Made by a program: the position numbers and the translations under genes
The notes under the pieces: generated by a model
The model's database searches: none
The model's input: the letters and a program-made list of their open reading frames with translations, nothing else
What the model was told of the DNA's origin: nothing
Assembly: GCA_937884735.1 (NCBI GenBank)
Contig: CAKZYI010000209.1
Coordinates: 1-5,841 of the forward strand
Reading direction: 5' to 3'
Length of the DNA: 5,841 bases
DNA from: an uncultured Pleurocapsa sp.
GTDB taxonomy: Bacteria > Cyanobacteriota > Cyanobacteriia > Cyanobacteriales > Xenococcaceae
In this document: in pieces, positions 1 through 5,744 of the stretch
Layout of the letters: the number at the start of each line of letters is the position of its first letter
Position numbering within the stretch: the first letter of the stretch is position 1

Positions 1-18
1 TGTTCTTGTTCTTGTTCT
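1..18. repeat. TGTTCT hexamer repeat, three copies, at window edge
   Basis: Three perfect tandem TGTTCT units lie at the left edge, followed by a related CGATCT. On the coding strand they give GAACAA, a Glu-Gln repeat in the charged tail of the TPR protein. The repeat probably continues outside the window. Such in-frame hexamers can change copy number without breaking the frame. Confidence 0.5.
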
Positions 19-1627
19 CGATCTTGAGAAAGTTCCTTGGCTCGGTTTGCCTGACTTACCTCCGCCACTTTAGGAGTAGATGGCTTTTCAACTTCTGCTT
101 CAGCAAGTTTGGCTGACTGCTGTGTCTGGAGAGCAATTAACTGTCTTAATCTATCATAAGCTTCTTGAAAACCTGGCTTGAGCTGAATCGCTCGACGATA
201 GCAGCTCATGGCTACCTTGCCTTTTTGTTGTTTTAGCCAAAATTCCCCTAGTTTGTAATGCTGTTCGGGAGTACCTATTTCTGGCTGTATGCTATACGCT
301 CGATAAATTAACTCTGCACCTTCAAGATGCTTGCCCAAGATACCATAAATCTTACCTAATCGAAGATGAGCGATCGCTAAATTAGGCTCTATTTTGATTG
401 CCTGTTGATAATAAACAATGGCTTCACGCCACTGTTGTTTACGAGCAAAGAGATTACCCAAGTTTAGCCTAATTGTAGATGAATCAGGCTGTATTTTTAG
501 TTCTGCTAGATATTGCTCTGGGGTTATATTTTCTTCAGTAATCCCATGAGCCAATAATTTTGGATTGCCAACAACATTAGATTGTAGTTGCTGCTCAATT
601 AATTTCCCAGAGCGATCGCTATTTTTCTCACTGCTTGAATTTACTGGAGGCAAGTATTTAGTAGCAGCACGGCTCAATAATCTTTGAATTCTTAGCTTTT
701 TAGCTCCTTGCTGAGAACTATTTTCTGGTAAATTGGCTATTAGCTGGCGGTGACTAGCTGCTTTTTCTACTTGACAATCCTGTTCTAAAATTTTAATCAG
801 CTTAAGATACAGAGGTTTGGCAGGAGGTTTAATTTTAATTCCATGCTCGCAACAAATAATTGCCTGCTGTATTTTGTTGTCTGCTAATAAATCATCTACT
901 AACTGTATGTATTGAGCAACAGTCAAAATTTCTGGCTGGACGCTTAATGCCTGAAACAAAGCATCTAAGGCACGCTCATCTTCCCCTATTCTTTCCCAAG
1001 CTTTAGATAAATGCAAACATATTTTTGCTTGTTTAGAATCTATTCTCAATGCTTTTTGGTAATAATTAATTGCCTCTGACAAATTATTTTGCTTGGCATA
1101 AAGACTACCAATATTGGCATACACTTCAGCAAGATGAGGATCTTTAGCCAGTGCTTTGGCGTAGTATCCCATTGCTTCAGGCATTTTACCCATCTGCTGT
1201 AAAGAGTTACCGTATATCTTATATGTCTCAGGCAAATCCGAGCAGATTTTTTCTGCTTCTTCGCAAGCATAAAAACAATCATGCCATCGAGCATCAGAAT
1301 AATATAACTTAGCCTGTTGTAAATAAATTTTAGTTACTTCCAGTTGATTGTTTTCAACATATGTTCCTGGCGCAACCGCAGTTAATTTTGGCAACACGAT
1401 AGTAGAGCTAGATATTGTAGGATTAATTGAATTATTTACTTTAATATTGCTAGTTTGTGGTTTGGTTGCTAGCATCTGCGAATTAGAAGAAGATAGAGAA
1501 TATTGAGGATGATGATTTATTTGATTTGTTGATTCTTCTAATACTATTTGATGCGGATCGCCATTACTATCTTGACCCAAAGATAGAGCCAAACGATGAT
1601 AATAATCCGCTTCAATTAGGTTGTTTT
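1..1627 (-). CDS. TPR-repeat protein, main body (C-terminus beyond window edge; joins the 1616-1879 fragment by a -1 shift)
   Basis: Reading leftwards from 1628 in the -1 frame, the strand stays open without a stop to the window edge, about 542 codons. Joined to the upstream fragment, the protein has at least 626 residues. In joined numbering, a low-complexity Ser/Asn/Gln-rich linker covers roughly 105-185. A first TPR cluster follows, at about 217-281, with typical units such as YAKALAKDP and YANIGSLYAKQ. After a second polar linker comes another TPR cluster at about 466-570 (LNLGNLFARKQ, YYQQAIKIEPN, YRRAIQLKP), then a Glu/Lys/Gln-rich tail. TPRs are helical-hairpin scaffolds for binding other proteins; nothing catalytic is visible. 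In cyanobacteria similar TPR arrays sometimes precede a transferase domain, which cannot be judged here. No signal peptide or membrane segment is seen. The first ATG in this frame lies near 1474, so independent translation would lose some N-terminal sequence. Confidence 0.8.
370..377. repeat. HIP1 octamer GCGATCGC (also at 612-619, 3025-3032, 5170-5177)
   Basis: GCGATCGC is the highly iterated palindrome typical of many cyanobacterial genomes. Four exact copies occur here: two in the TPR gene, one in cobI and one in the diguanylate cyclase gene. None lies between genes, although partial copies do (CGATCGC at 3335-3341 and GCGATCG at 3867-3873). They support the cyanobacterial assignment. Confidence 0.9.
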
Positions 1628-1879
1628 GTTTTTTATATGGCGTGCAACAGCAGAACGAGAATTCAATGTTACGGCTTGACGATAACATTCTACGGCTTGG
1701 TCTAACTGATGTTCTTGTTCTAGCTTTATCCCTTGCCATACTTTAGACTCAACTATATCTAAAGTGTTTAGTTTTTCTTGGTTACTATCTTTTTTAATAG
1801 ACTCAGAATTCAATAGTTTTAAATTATCTTGACTAGAATTATTGGAGTTTTCTAGATAATAAAAATTTTTGTTTGACAT
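1616..1879 (-). CDS. N-terminal fragment of the TPR-repeat protein, frame broken (87 codons)
   Basis: The fragment starts at the ATG complementary to 1877-1879 and ends at a TAA (1618-1616). Residues 1-45 are polar and Asn/Ser-rich; residues 47-80 form a TPR unit (WQGIKLEQEHQLDQAVECY, then RQAVTLNSRSAVARH). The unit is cut short after residue 84. Moving to the -1 frame at the A-run continues it naturally with NNLIEADYYHRLALSLG, which looks like the next helix. I therefore read this as the true start of the gene covering 1-1627, not as a separate small gene. The ribosome binding site is weak: a GAG lies directly against the ATG and a GAGG about 15 nt further up. The break could be a sequencing error, a real loss-of-function deletion of one A, or translational frameshifting. 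Confidence 0.7.
   Translation of the reverse strand: MSNKNFYYLENSNNSSQDNLKLLNSESIKKDSNQEKLNTLDIVESKVWQGIKLEQEHQLDQAVECYRQAVTLNSRSAVARHIKNKTT
1628..1634 (-). other. Frame break at A_AAA_AAC heptamer in the TPR gene
   Basis: On the coding strand the reading frame passes through ATA AAA AAC, which places the heptamer A AAA AAC in exactly the phase needed for -1 slippage. After a one-base slip the next codons are CAA AAC AAC CTA ATT GAA, and the frame stays open to the window edge. The unshifted frame stops at 1616-1618. The same heptamer drives the -1 frameshift of IS1 (established). No clear Shine-Dalgarno-like stimulator upstream or stable hairpin downstream is seen, so a plain one-base deletion in a seven-A run is at least as likely. 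Confidence 0.6.
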
Positions 1880-1916
1880 CTCTTGTGGTTGATACCTCTC
1901 AGTATTAGATGCTTTT

Positions 1917-1922
1917 ACTATA
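1917..1922 (-). promoter_or_regulatory. Candidate -10 box (TATAGT) of the TPR gene
   Basis: Read on the minus strand, TATAGT matches the sigma-70 -10 consensus at five of six positions. It would start transcription about 30 nt before the ATG at 1879. The hexamer 17 nt further up (TTTATT) is a poor -35, so the call rests on the -10 and its position only. Confidence 0.3.
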
Positions 1923-2237
1923 TTTATTTAGAGATAAGGAATAAAAAACTGTATCAATTAGCAAATAGTTATTTCTGCCTAGTTGTTGATAGTTGATTTA
2001 ATGTCTTACTATTAATGACTATCAAGAAACGCTTTTTATTAGATATTCAATACATACAAAAAATATTCAATCTACAATACTTTATACAAATAAAAATAGA
2101 ATTTAGGATGTTGAATACAATAGGTGTTAAATAATCAATATTTTCGAATACTAATATAACCTCTTTTTTCAAATATGCAAGCAAAAATAGCCTTGCAGAA
2201 TACAGAAAAAAATATTTTCATATAAATCAGTATTTAT

Positions 2238-2257
2238 ACCACCTGTGGTTTTTTTTT
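2238..2257 (+). terminator. Palindrome ACCACCTGTGGT followed by nine T (terminator-like)
   Basis: A near-perfect palindrome at 2238-2249 can fold into a four-pair stem with a four-base loop, and runs straight into T at 2249-2257. This has the form of a short intrinsic terminator on the plus strand. The stem is weak and no plus-strand gene lies upstream, so it could instead be an operator, or the end of a small unannotated transcript. Confidence 0.3.
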
Positions 2258-2459
2258 GCATAAATAAAATCAGGTATTTTTATTTAAGTGTAGTTACTTA
2301 ATAAAAAATATTCAAAATAGCAAAAATCTAGTTTGATGCATATAAAATTAAGGAACAAAAATATAGATCCAAACAATTAAAATCAACTGTAATTTAAATA
2401 AAGATATGTTAAAAGATTTGATATAGCAATTCTCAGATTTGTGATGTATGTCTTAATTA

Positions 2460-2487
2460 GTCATTAGTTATTCGTCATTCGTCATTA
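2460..2487. repeat. Short tandem heptamer array (GTCATTA/GTCATTC), four copies
   Basis: Four contiguous heptamers are GTCATTA, GTTATTC, GTCATTC and GTCATTA. A fifth, degenerate unit (TTAATTA) may precede them at 2453-2459. Arrays of this kind (short tandemly repeated repetitive sequences) are common between genes in cyanobacteria and have no firmly assigned function. It sits about 130 bp upstream of cobI. Confidence 0.65.
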
Positions 2488-2577
2488 GCTAAAACTAGAA
2501 CATCAGACTGTGCCTCGTGTATATGAGAACCTCAGTTCCATTGCGATAGTTTTGTGCGAAGAATATCTAACTCAAGC

Positions 2578-2607
2578 TATGGTAAAGAGTAAATTCGATT
2601 AACCATA
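2578..2607. promoter_or_regulatory. Inverted repeat TATGGT-N18-ACCATA upstream of cobI
   Basis: Perfect six-base arms at 2578-2583 and 2602-2607 are separated by 18 nt; the right arm ends 12 nt before the GTG start of cobI. The same arms with the same gap occur upstream of the diguanylate cyclase gene. This suggests a protein binding site, or a leader hairpin close to the ribosome binding region. No matching known cyanobacterial operator (NtcA, LexA, Fur) came to mind. Confidence 0.4.
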
Positions 2608-2619
2608 AAAATTATTAAA

Positions 2620-3327
2620 GTGCAAAAAGGAGTTTTATACGGTGTTAGTGTCGGAACAGGAGATCCAGAACTAATCACAGTTAAAGGATTGCGAATTTTA
2701 CAACAAACTACTGTTGTCGCTTTTCCTTCTGGTATCAACAACAAATTAGGCATTGCCCAAAGCATCGTCAATTGCTGGCTAAAGCCAGAGCAAATATTGC
2801 TACCTTTAGATTTTCCTTACCTTCAGGATGAGCAAAAACTCCAGAATGCTTGGCAAAAAGCTGCGGCACAAGTATGGCACTATCTTAAACAGGGAACAGA
2901 CGTCAGTTTTGCTTGTTTGGGAGATGTAAGCTTCTACAGCACTTTTACTTACCTCGCTCAGACTTTACAAGAATTAGATTCAGATGCCAAAATTGAAACT
3001 ATCCCAGGAGTATGTTCGGCAATGGCGATCGCTTCTGCCTTAAAAATTCCTCTGACCGTTAATCGACAAAAATTAATTGTACTACCTGCAATTTACTCAG
3101 TTCAAGAATTAGAAACGGCCTTAGACTTAGCTGAAGTAGTCATTTTGCTCAAAGTAAGTTCGGTTTACAAGGAAGTTTGGCACATTTTACAAAGTCGAAA
3201 TTTACTAGGTTCTAGCGCGATTGTAGAAAAAGCCACCTTTCCCGATCAAAAAACCTATTACAATCTAAACGATTATCCCGAACTAGAATTGTCATACTTT
3301 TCTATTTTGCTTATTAACAGGCAATAG
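2620..3327 (+). CDS. cobI: Precorrin-2 C(20)-methyltransferase
   Basis: CobI uses S-adenosylmethionine to methylate C20 of precorrin-2, giving precorrin-3A; the cobalt-first pathway enzyme CbiL does the same on cobalt-precorrin-2. It is a soluble enzyme of corrin ring synthesis. The protein has 235 residues, normal for the family. The N-terminal tetrapyrrole methylase motif is at residues 8-20 (GVSVGTGDPELIT), with Thr13 where many relatives have Pro. The second motif LGDVSFYSTF is at 100-109, and the third, ETIPGVCSAMAIASAL, at 126-141. The start is GTG at 2620: a TAA in frame at 2590 and the absence of ATG or TTG between them leave it as the only usual start, and the first motif then falls at the expected distance. 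No strong Shine-Dalgarno is seen. No other cobalamin gene is adjacent; scattered cob genes are common in cyanobacteria. Confidence 0.92.
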   Translation: MQKGVLYGVSVGTGDPELITVKGLRILQQTTVVAFPSGINNKLGIAQSIVNCWLKPEQILLPLDFPYLQDEQKLQNAWQKAAAQVWHYLKQGTDVSFACLGDVSFYSTFTYLAQTLQELDSDAKIETIPGVCSAMAIASALKIPLTVNRQKLIVLPAIYSVQELETALDLAEVVILLKVSSVYKEVWHILQSRNLLGSSAIVEKATFPDQKTYYNLNDYPELELSYFSILLINRQ

Positions 3328-3408
3328 GATTTTGTCGATCGCATAATATAGGATAAAAAAAATAAATTTAGAATATTGCAAAATGTTTTAATTTTGTAAA
3401 AAGTTATA

Positions 3409-3433
3409 CATAATGATAGTCATCCATGATAAT
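3409..3433. promoter_or_regulatory. Fur-box-like sequence with overlapping -10 candidate
   Basis: The 19-mer at 3409-3427 matches the classic Fur consensus (three GATAAT-type hexamers) at 13 of 19 positions, with 13 of the first 15 identical: CATAAT, GATAGT, CAT. A further perfect GATAAT follows at 3428-3433. CATAAT (3409-3414) also resembles a -10 box, so bound Fur would block it. It lies about 55 bp before the small gene at 3488. AT-rich DNA produces such matches by chance, so this is tentative. Confidence 0.3.
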
Positions 3434-3487
3434 TTTATTTACATAAATCGTCTATCTAACAAAATTAAGTATTAGGGGTTTAAAGCT

Positions 3488-3694
3488 TTGGAGATAAGAT
3501 CTACAAGTCAACAACCAGAATTGTCAACAGAGGATATCGGTGAATATGTGGCGCAGCTACAGTTGCATATGGCTCTTCAAGCTCGAAATCTTGTTCCCAA
3601 CTTCAACAATACGGATATAAATACCAGTCGGCATCAGATGCTAGAAGAAGTTCAAGCAACCGTAGAAAAACTGGCATCTCGTCAATCTTTGTAA
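3488..3694 (+). CDS. Hypothetical small protein, 68 residues, TTG start
   Basis: I do not recognise the family. The protein is soluble, slightly acidic, without Cys, signal peptide or membrane segment. Residues 14-36 (from STEDIGEYVAQLQLHMALQA) and 48-66 (SRHQMLEEVQATVEKLASR) look like two amphipathic helices joined by an Asn/Asp-rich loop, suggesting a small helical bundle or partner-binding protein. TTG at 3488 is the only plausible start that keeps the first helix: a TAG in frame at 3473 closes the frame upstream, and the first ATG is 26 codons in. AGGGG at 3474-3478 lies 9 nt before the TTG, an acceptable ribosome binding site. It stands alone, 160 bp after cobI and 652 bp before the next gene. 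Codon pattern and helix periodicity make coding likely, though not certain. Confidence 0.6.
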   Translation: MEIRSTSQQPELSTEDIGEYVAQLQLHMALQARNLVPNFNNTDINTSRHQMLEEVQATVEKLASRQSL

Positions 3695-3769
3695 GGGCAA
3701 AGTAGGCATTTACAAAAATTGAATATGGTGAACATAGTAATTAGATTCATGGATGTCTGGGGTAGCAAT

Positions 3770-3785
3770 GAAGATTGAAATCTTC
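3770..3785. repeat. Hairpin GAAGATT/AATCTTC
   Basis: Seven-base arms (3770-3776 and 3779-3785) are separated by two bases, so the practical fold is a six-pair stem with a TGAA tetraloop. AGCA (3764-3767) and TGCT (3790-3793) can extend it across an internal loop. It lies 75 bp after the small gene. No T-run follows, so it is not a standard intrinsic terminator. Confidence 0.4.
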
Positions 3786-3843
3786 TAGCTGCTGTTGCCA
3801 GTAGTTTTACGTCAGTTACACCCAATAAACTCAAGTAATAAAA

Positions 3844-3872
3844 GATCGCAATACAACCGCAAAAGTGCGATC
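3844..3872. repeat. Inverted repeat GATCGCA-N15-TGCGATC
   Basis: Perfect seven-base arms (3844-3850, 3866-3872) flank a 15-nt loop. Each arm contains most of a HIP1 half (CGATCGC-like), so it may have arisen from HIP1-related sequence. No T-run follows. Function unknown. Confidence 0.45.
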
Positions 3873-4015
3873 GATAATCTAGTAATTAGATAGTCTTTAC
3901 TGGTTTTTGTTCTTAGAGTCAGTCAGCTAGACCTACAAACGATAATATCATTTGCACCTACGAAAATAGATGATATAACAGATACATCTGGTTGAACTAA
4001 ACTTACAAAATAATC

Positions 4016-4042
4016 TTGACATACAATAACTACTAGTATGAA
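4016..4042 (+). promoter_or_regulatory. Candidate promoter TTGACA-N15-TATGAA
   Basis: A perfect -35 hexamer TTGACA (4016-4021) is followed after 15 nt by TATGAA (4037-4042), a four-of-six match to the -10 box. The spacing is shorter than the usual 16-18. If used, it would give the diguanylate cyclase gene a leader of about 300 nt. Confidence 0.3.
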
Positions 4043-4293
4043 AAAAATTGAGTTATCTATTATGTATAGAGTTGATTTGTACTCTTAGACAACTACTACA
4101 AGCGCGCCATCTAAAAATAATTCTAAAGAACAAAAATAAGTCAGAAAACAATGTTATTCAGTTGTTTTTCCTTGCTATATGCCTGACGTAAAAATAGTTT
4201 ATTTCCCTGTCTAACAATTATTTAATCTGCCAAATATTCAGCAAAATTTAGTATTTAGAGCATATCTATAGACCAAGTAATAATATTTTATTG

Positions 4294-4327
4294 ACTATGG
4301 TTACTTTTCTCATGTGCATACCATAGT
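4294..4327. promoter_or_regulatory. Inverted repeat ACTATGGT-N18-ACCATAGT upstream of the diguanylate cyclase gene
   Basis: Perfect eight-base arms (4294-4301, 4320-4327) with an 18-nt gap end 19 nt before the ATG. The left arm overlaps TTGACT (4291-4296), which resembles a -35 box. Downstream, TATAGT (4336-4341) resembles a -10 box but has a poor -35 partner and would start transcription almost at the ATG. The core TATGGT-N18-ACCATA is identical in arms and gap to the repeat before cobI. An operator controlling transcription is my preferred reading; a leader hairpin is the alternative. Confidence 0.5.
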
Positions 4328-4346
4328 TATTACCCTATAGTGGTAG

Positions 4347-5744
4347 ATGAACATAACGTATCAAGACAATCTACATAAAAACATACTCATAGTTGATGAT
4401 TTACCAGAAAACGTTCTGATTTTGTCATCTCTACTGAAAGATAAAGGATATAGAGTTAGCTCTGCTACTGACGGCAAAATGGCTTTGTCGATGATTAAGG
4501 CTGAATGTCCTGACTTAATTTTACTTGATATTATGCTGCCAGTTTTGGATGGTTATCAAGTTTGTCGCACCCTAAAATCTCAGCCTGAGACTTGCCATAT
4601 ACCAATCATATTTCTTAGCGGTCTAGACTCAGAATTTGATAAGGTGGAGGCGTTTAAAATTGGTGGAGTTGACTATATTACTAAACCATTTTTTCTGGAA
4701 GAAGTTATTTTTAGAGTTCAAACCCAATTAGAAATTGTTAATCAACAACATAAATTTAGACAAGTTCTCAATCAAAAAATAATTGAACGAGAAATGGCTG
4801 AGAGAGAACTAAATAAATCTAGAGCATTGTTGACGGGAGTATTAAACAGTTCATTAGATGGAGTTGCTGCTTTTGAAGCTGTTCGAGATAGCCAAAATCA
4901 AATTGTTGATTTCAAATGGTTAATTGCTAATCCCGTTGCGGCGATGACCGTAGGAGAAACAACTCAAACCTTGAAGGGAAAAAGATTGTTTGTGGCAAGT
5001 TCTTCTGGTCATCTATTTGATGGATTGTTAGACTTGTTTATTCAAGTAGTAGAAACTTGTACTGTTTTAGAAAAAGAATACTATTATAATTCTGATTCTC
5101 TCAAACTTTGGTTTCATATTGTAGCGGTGAAGTTGGGTGATGGTATAGCCATGACTTTTCGCGATATTAGCGATCGCAAACAAATAGAAATCACCCTCAA
5201 AAGAGCAAATTTACGACTAACCTACCAAGCTAACATAGATAGCCTAACTCAAATAGCTAACCGTCGCCGCTTTGATGAATACATTACTCAAGAATGGTCT
5301 AGATGTGCCAGAGAAAGAGAATATTTATCGTTGATATTGTGCGATGTAGACTATTTTAAAGCTTACAATGATACTTACGGACACCAAGCGGGAGATAACT
5401 GTCTTTATGAAGTTGCTCAAGGGATAGATAGAGCAGTTAAACGCCCTGCAGATCTGGCATTTCGTTATGGCGGAGAAGAATTTGCAATCATTTTACCTTA
5501 TACAGAAGGACAGGGCGCAATTAGAGTAGCCGAAGGAATTCACCAGCAGATCAAAGATCTACAAATACCTCATACTGCATCTAAAATTGGCAATATTGTG
5601 AGTATTAGTTTAGGAGTTTCGAGTATTATCCCTGACACTCGTTCTTCTCCCCATACATTAATTTCTGCTGCTGATGCTGCTTTGTATGATTCCAAACTTA
5701 AAGGTCGCAATCGCGTCATTTATAAATCAGTTGAAGCTCATTAA
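4347..5744 (+). CDS. PleD-like response regulator diguanylate cyclase (REC-PAS-GGDEF)
   Basis: The protein makes cyclic di-GMP from two GTP in the cytoplasm, under control of a phosphorylated receiver domain. Receiver: residues 12-130, with acidic Asp17/Asp18, phosphorylation site Asp61 (LLDIMLP), Ser91 and Lys113 (KPF). Residues 131-160 look like a helical linker. A PAS-like domain covers about 161-285, ending with the typical FRDISDRK segment; its ligand cannot be read. GGDEF: about 290-460, with DSLTQIANRRRF at 298-309, Mg-binding Asp333 (CDVD), the GGEEF signature at 375-379 and an intact inhibitory site RPAD (366-369) five residues before it, so product feedback is expected. All catalytic residues are present. 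The 465-residue length suits this architecture. No EAL or HD-GYP domain is fused and no cognate kinase is adjacent. The start is ATG 4347; the ribosome binding site is poor (GGTAG touching the ATG), but the receiver begins at the expected distance. Confidence 0.95.
   Translation: MNITYQDNLHKNILIVDDLPENVLILSSLLKDKGYRVSSATDGKMALSMIKAECPDLILLDIMLPVLDGYQVCRTLKSQPETCHIPIIFLSGLDSEFDKVEAFKIGGVDYITKPFFLEEVIFRVQTQLEIVNQQHKFRQVLNQKIIEREMAERELNKSRALLTGVLNSSLDGVAAFEAVRDSQNQIVDFKWLIANPVAAMTVGETTQTLKGKRLFVASSSGHLFDGLLDLFIQVVETCTVLEKEYYYNSDSLKLWFHIVAVKLGDGIAMTFRDISDRKQIEITLKRANLRLTYQANIDSLTQIANRRRFDEYITQEWSRCAREREYLSLILCDVDYFKAYNDTYGHQAGDNCLYEVAQGIDRAVKRPADLAFRYGGEEFAIILPYTEGQGAIRVAEGIHQQIKDLQIPHTASKIGNIVSISLGVSSIIPDTRSSPHTLISAADAALYDSKLKGRNRVIYKSVEAH

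Larger units (their letters stand above)
1880..2619. other. AT-rich gene-free region between the divergent TPR gene and cobI
   Basis: No credible coding sequence is found on either strand. The region should carry the promoters of both flanking genes. Up to about 2450 it is very AT-rich, with scattered repeats: AAAAAATATTCAA at 2058-2070 and again at 2303-2315, and AAATCAG at 2224-2230 and 2267-2273 with similar TATTT-type sequence after each copy. A small stem TGCAAG/CTTGCA (2176-2181 with 2192-2197) precedes the palindrome and T-run at 2238-2257. From about 2490 the composition becomes less AT-rich. A short stem GAAC-CTCA-GTTC lies at 2527-2538. No cobalamin riboswitch signature was recognised before cobI. 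Confidence 0.7.
3695..4346. other. Gene-free region upstream of the diguanylate cyclase gene
   Basis: No credible gene is found; open frames are tiny (for example 16 codons from ATG 4038). It contains hairpins at 3770-3785 and 3844-3872, a weak AT-rich stem AAAACAA/TTGTTTT (4145-4151 with 4162-4168), a promoter-like TTGACA at 4016, and the strong inverted repeat at 4294-4327. It may hold a long leader, a small RNA or decayed coding sequence; none can be shown from the sequence. Confidence 0.6.

Noticed and set aside
1046..1294. 82-codon minus-strand open frame
   Set aside because: It overlaps the TPR gene in another frame; the TPR frame gives clear repeat motifs here, whereas this product is Lys/Leu-rich and featureless.
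2490..2619. Possible cobalamin riboswitch before cobI
   Set aside because: I could not find the conserved B12-box or the multi-stem layout; only a four-pair stem GAAC/GTTC is present.
1880..2619. NtcA site (GTA-N8-TAC) controlling the divergent genes
   Set aside because: Candidate GTA positions were checked and none had TAC at the right distance.
2577..2771. 64-codon minus-strand open frame overlapping the cobI start
   Set aside because: It lies antisense to the conserved N-terminal motif of CobI and has no recognisable protein features.
3769..3789. Six-codon open frame ATG AAG ATT GAA ATC TTC TAG
   Set aside because: It coincides with a hairpin, which explains the sequence better; nothing supports translation.
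4038..4088. 16-codon open frame starting ATG AAA AAA ATT
   Set aside because: Too short, no ribosome binding site, and its ATG overlaps the candidate -10 box.
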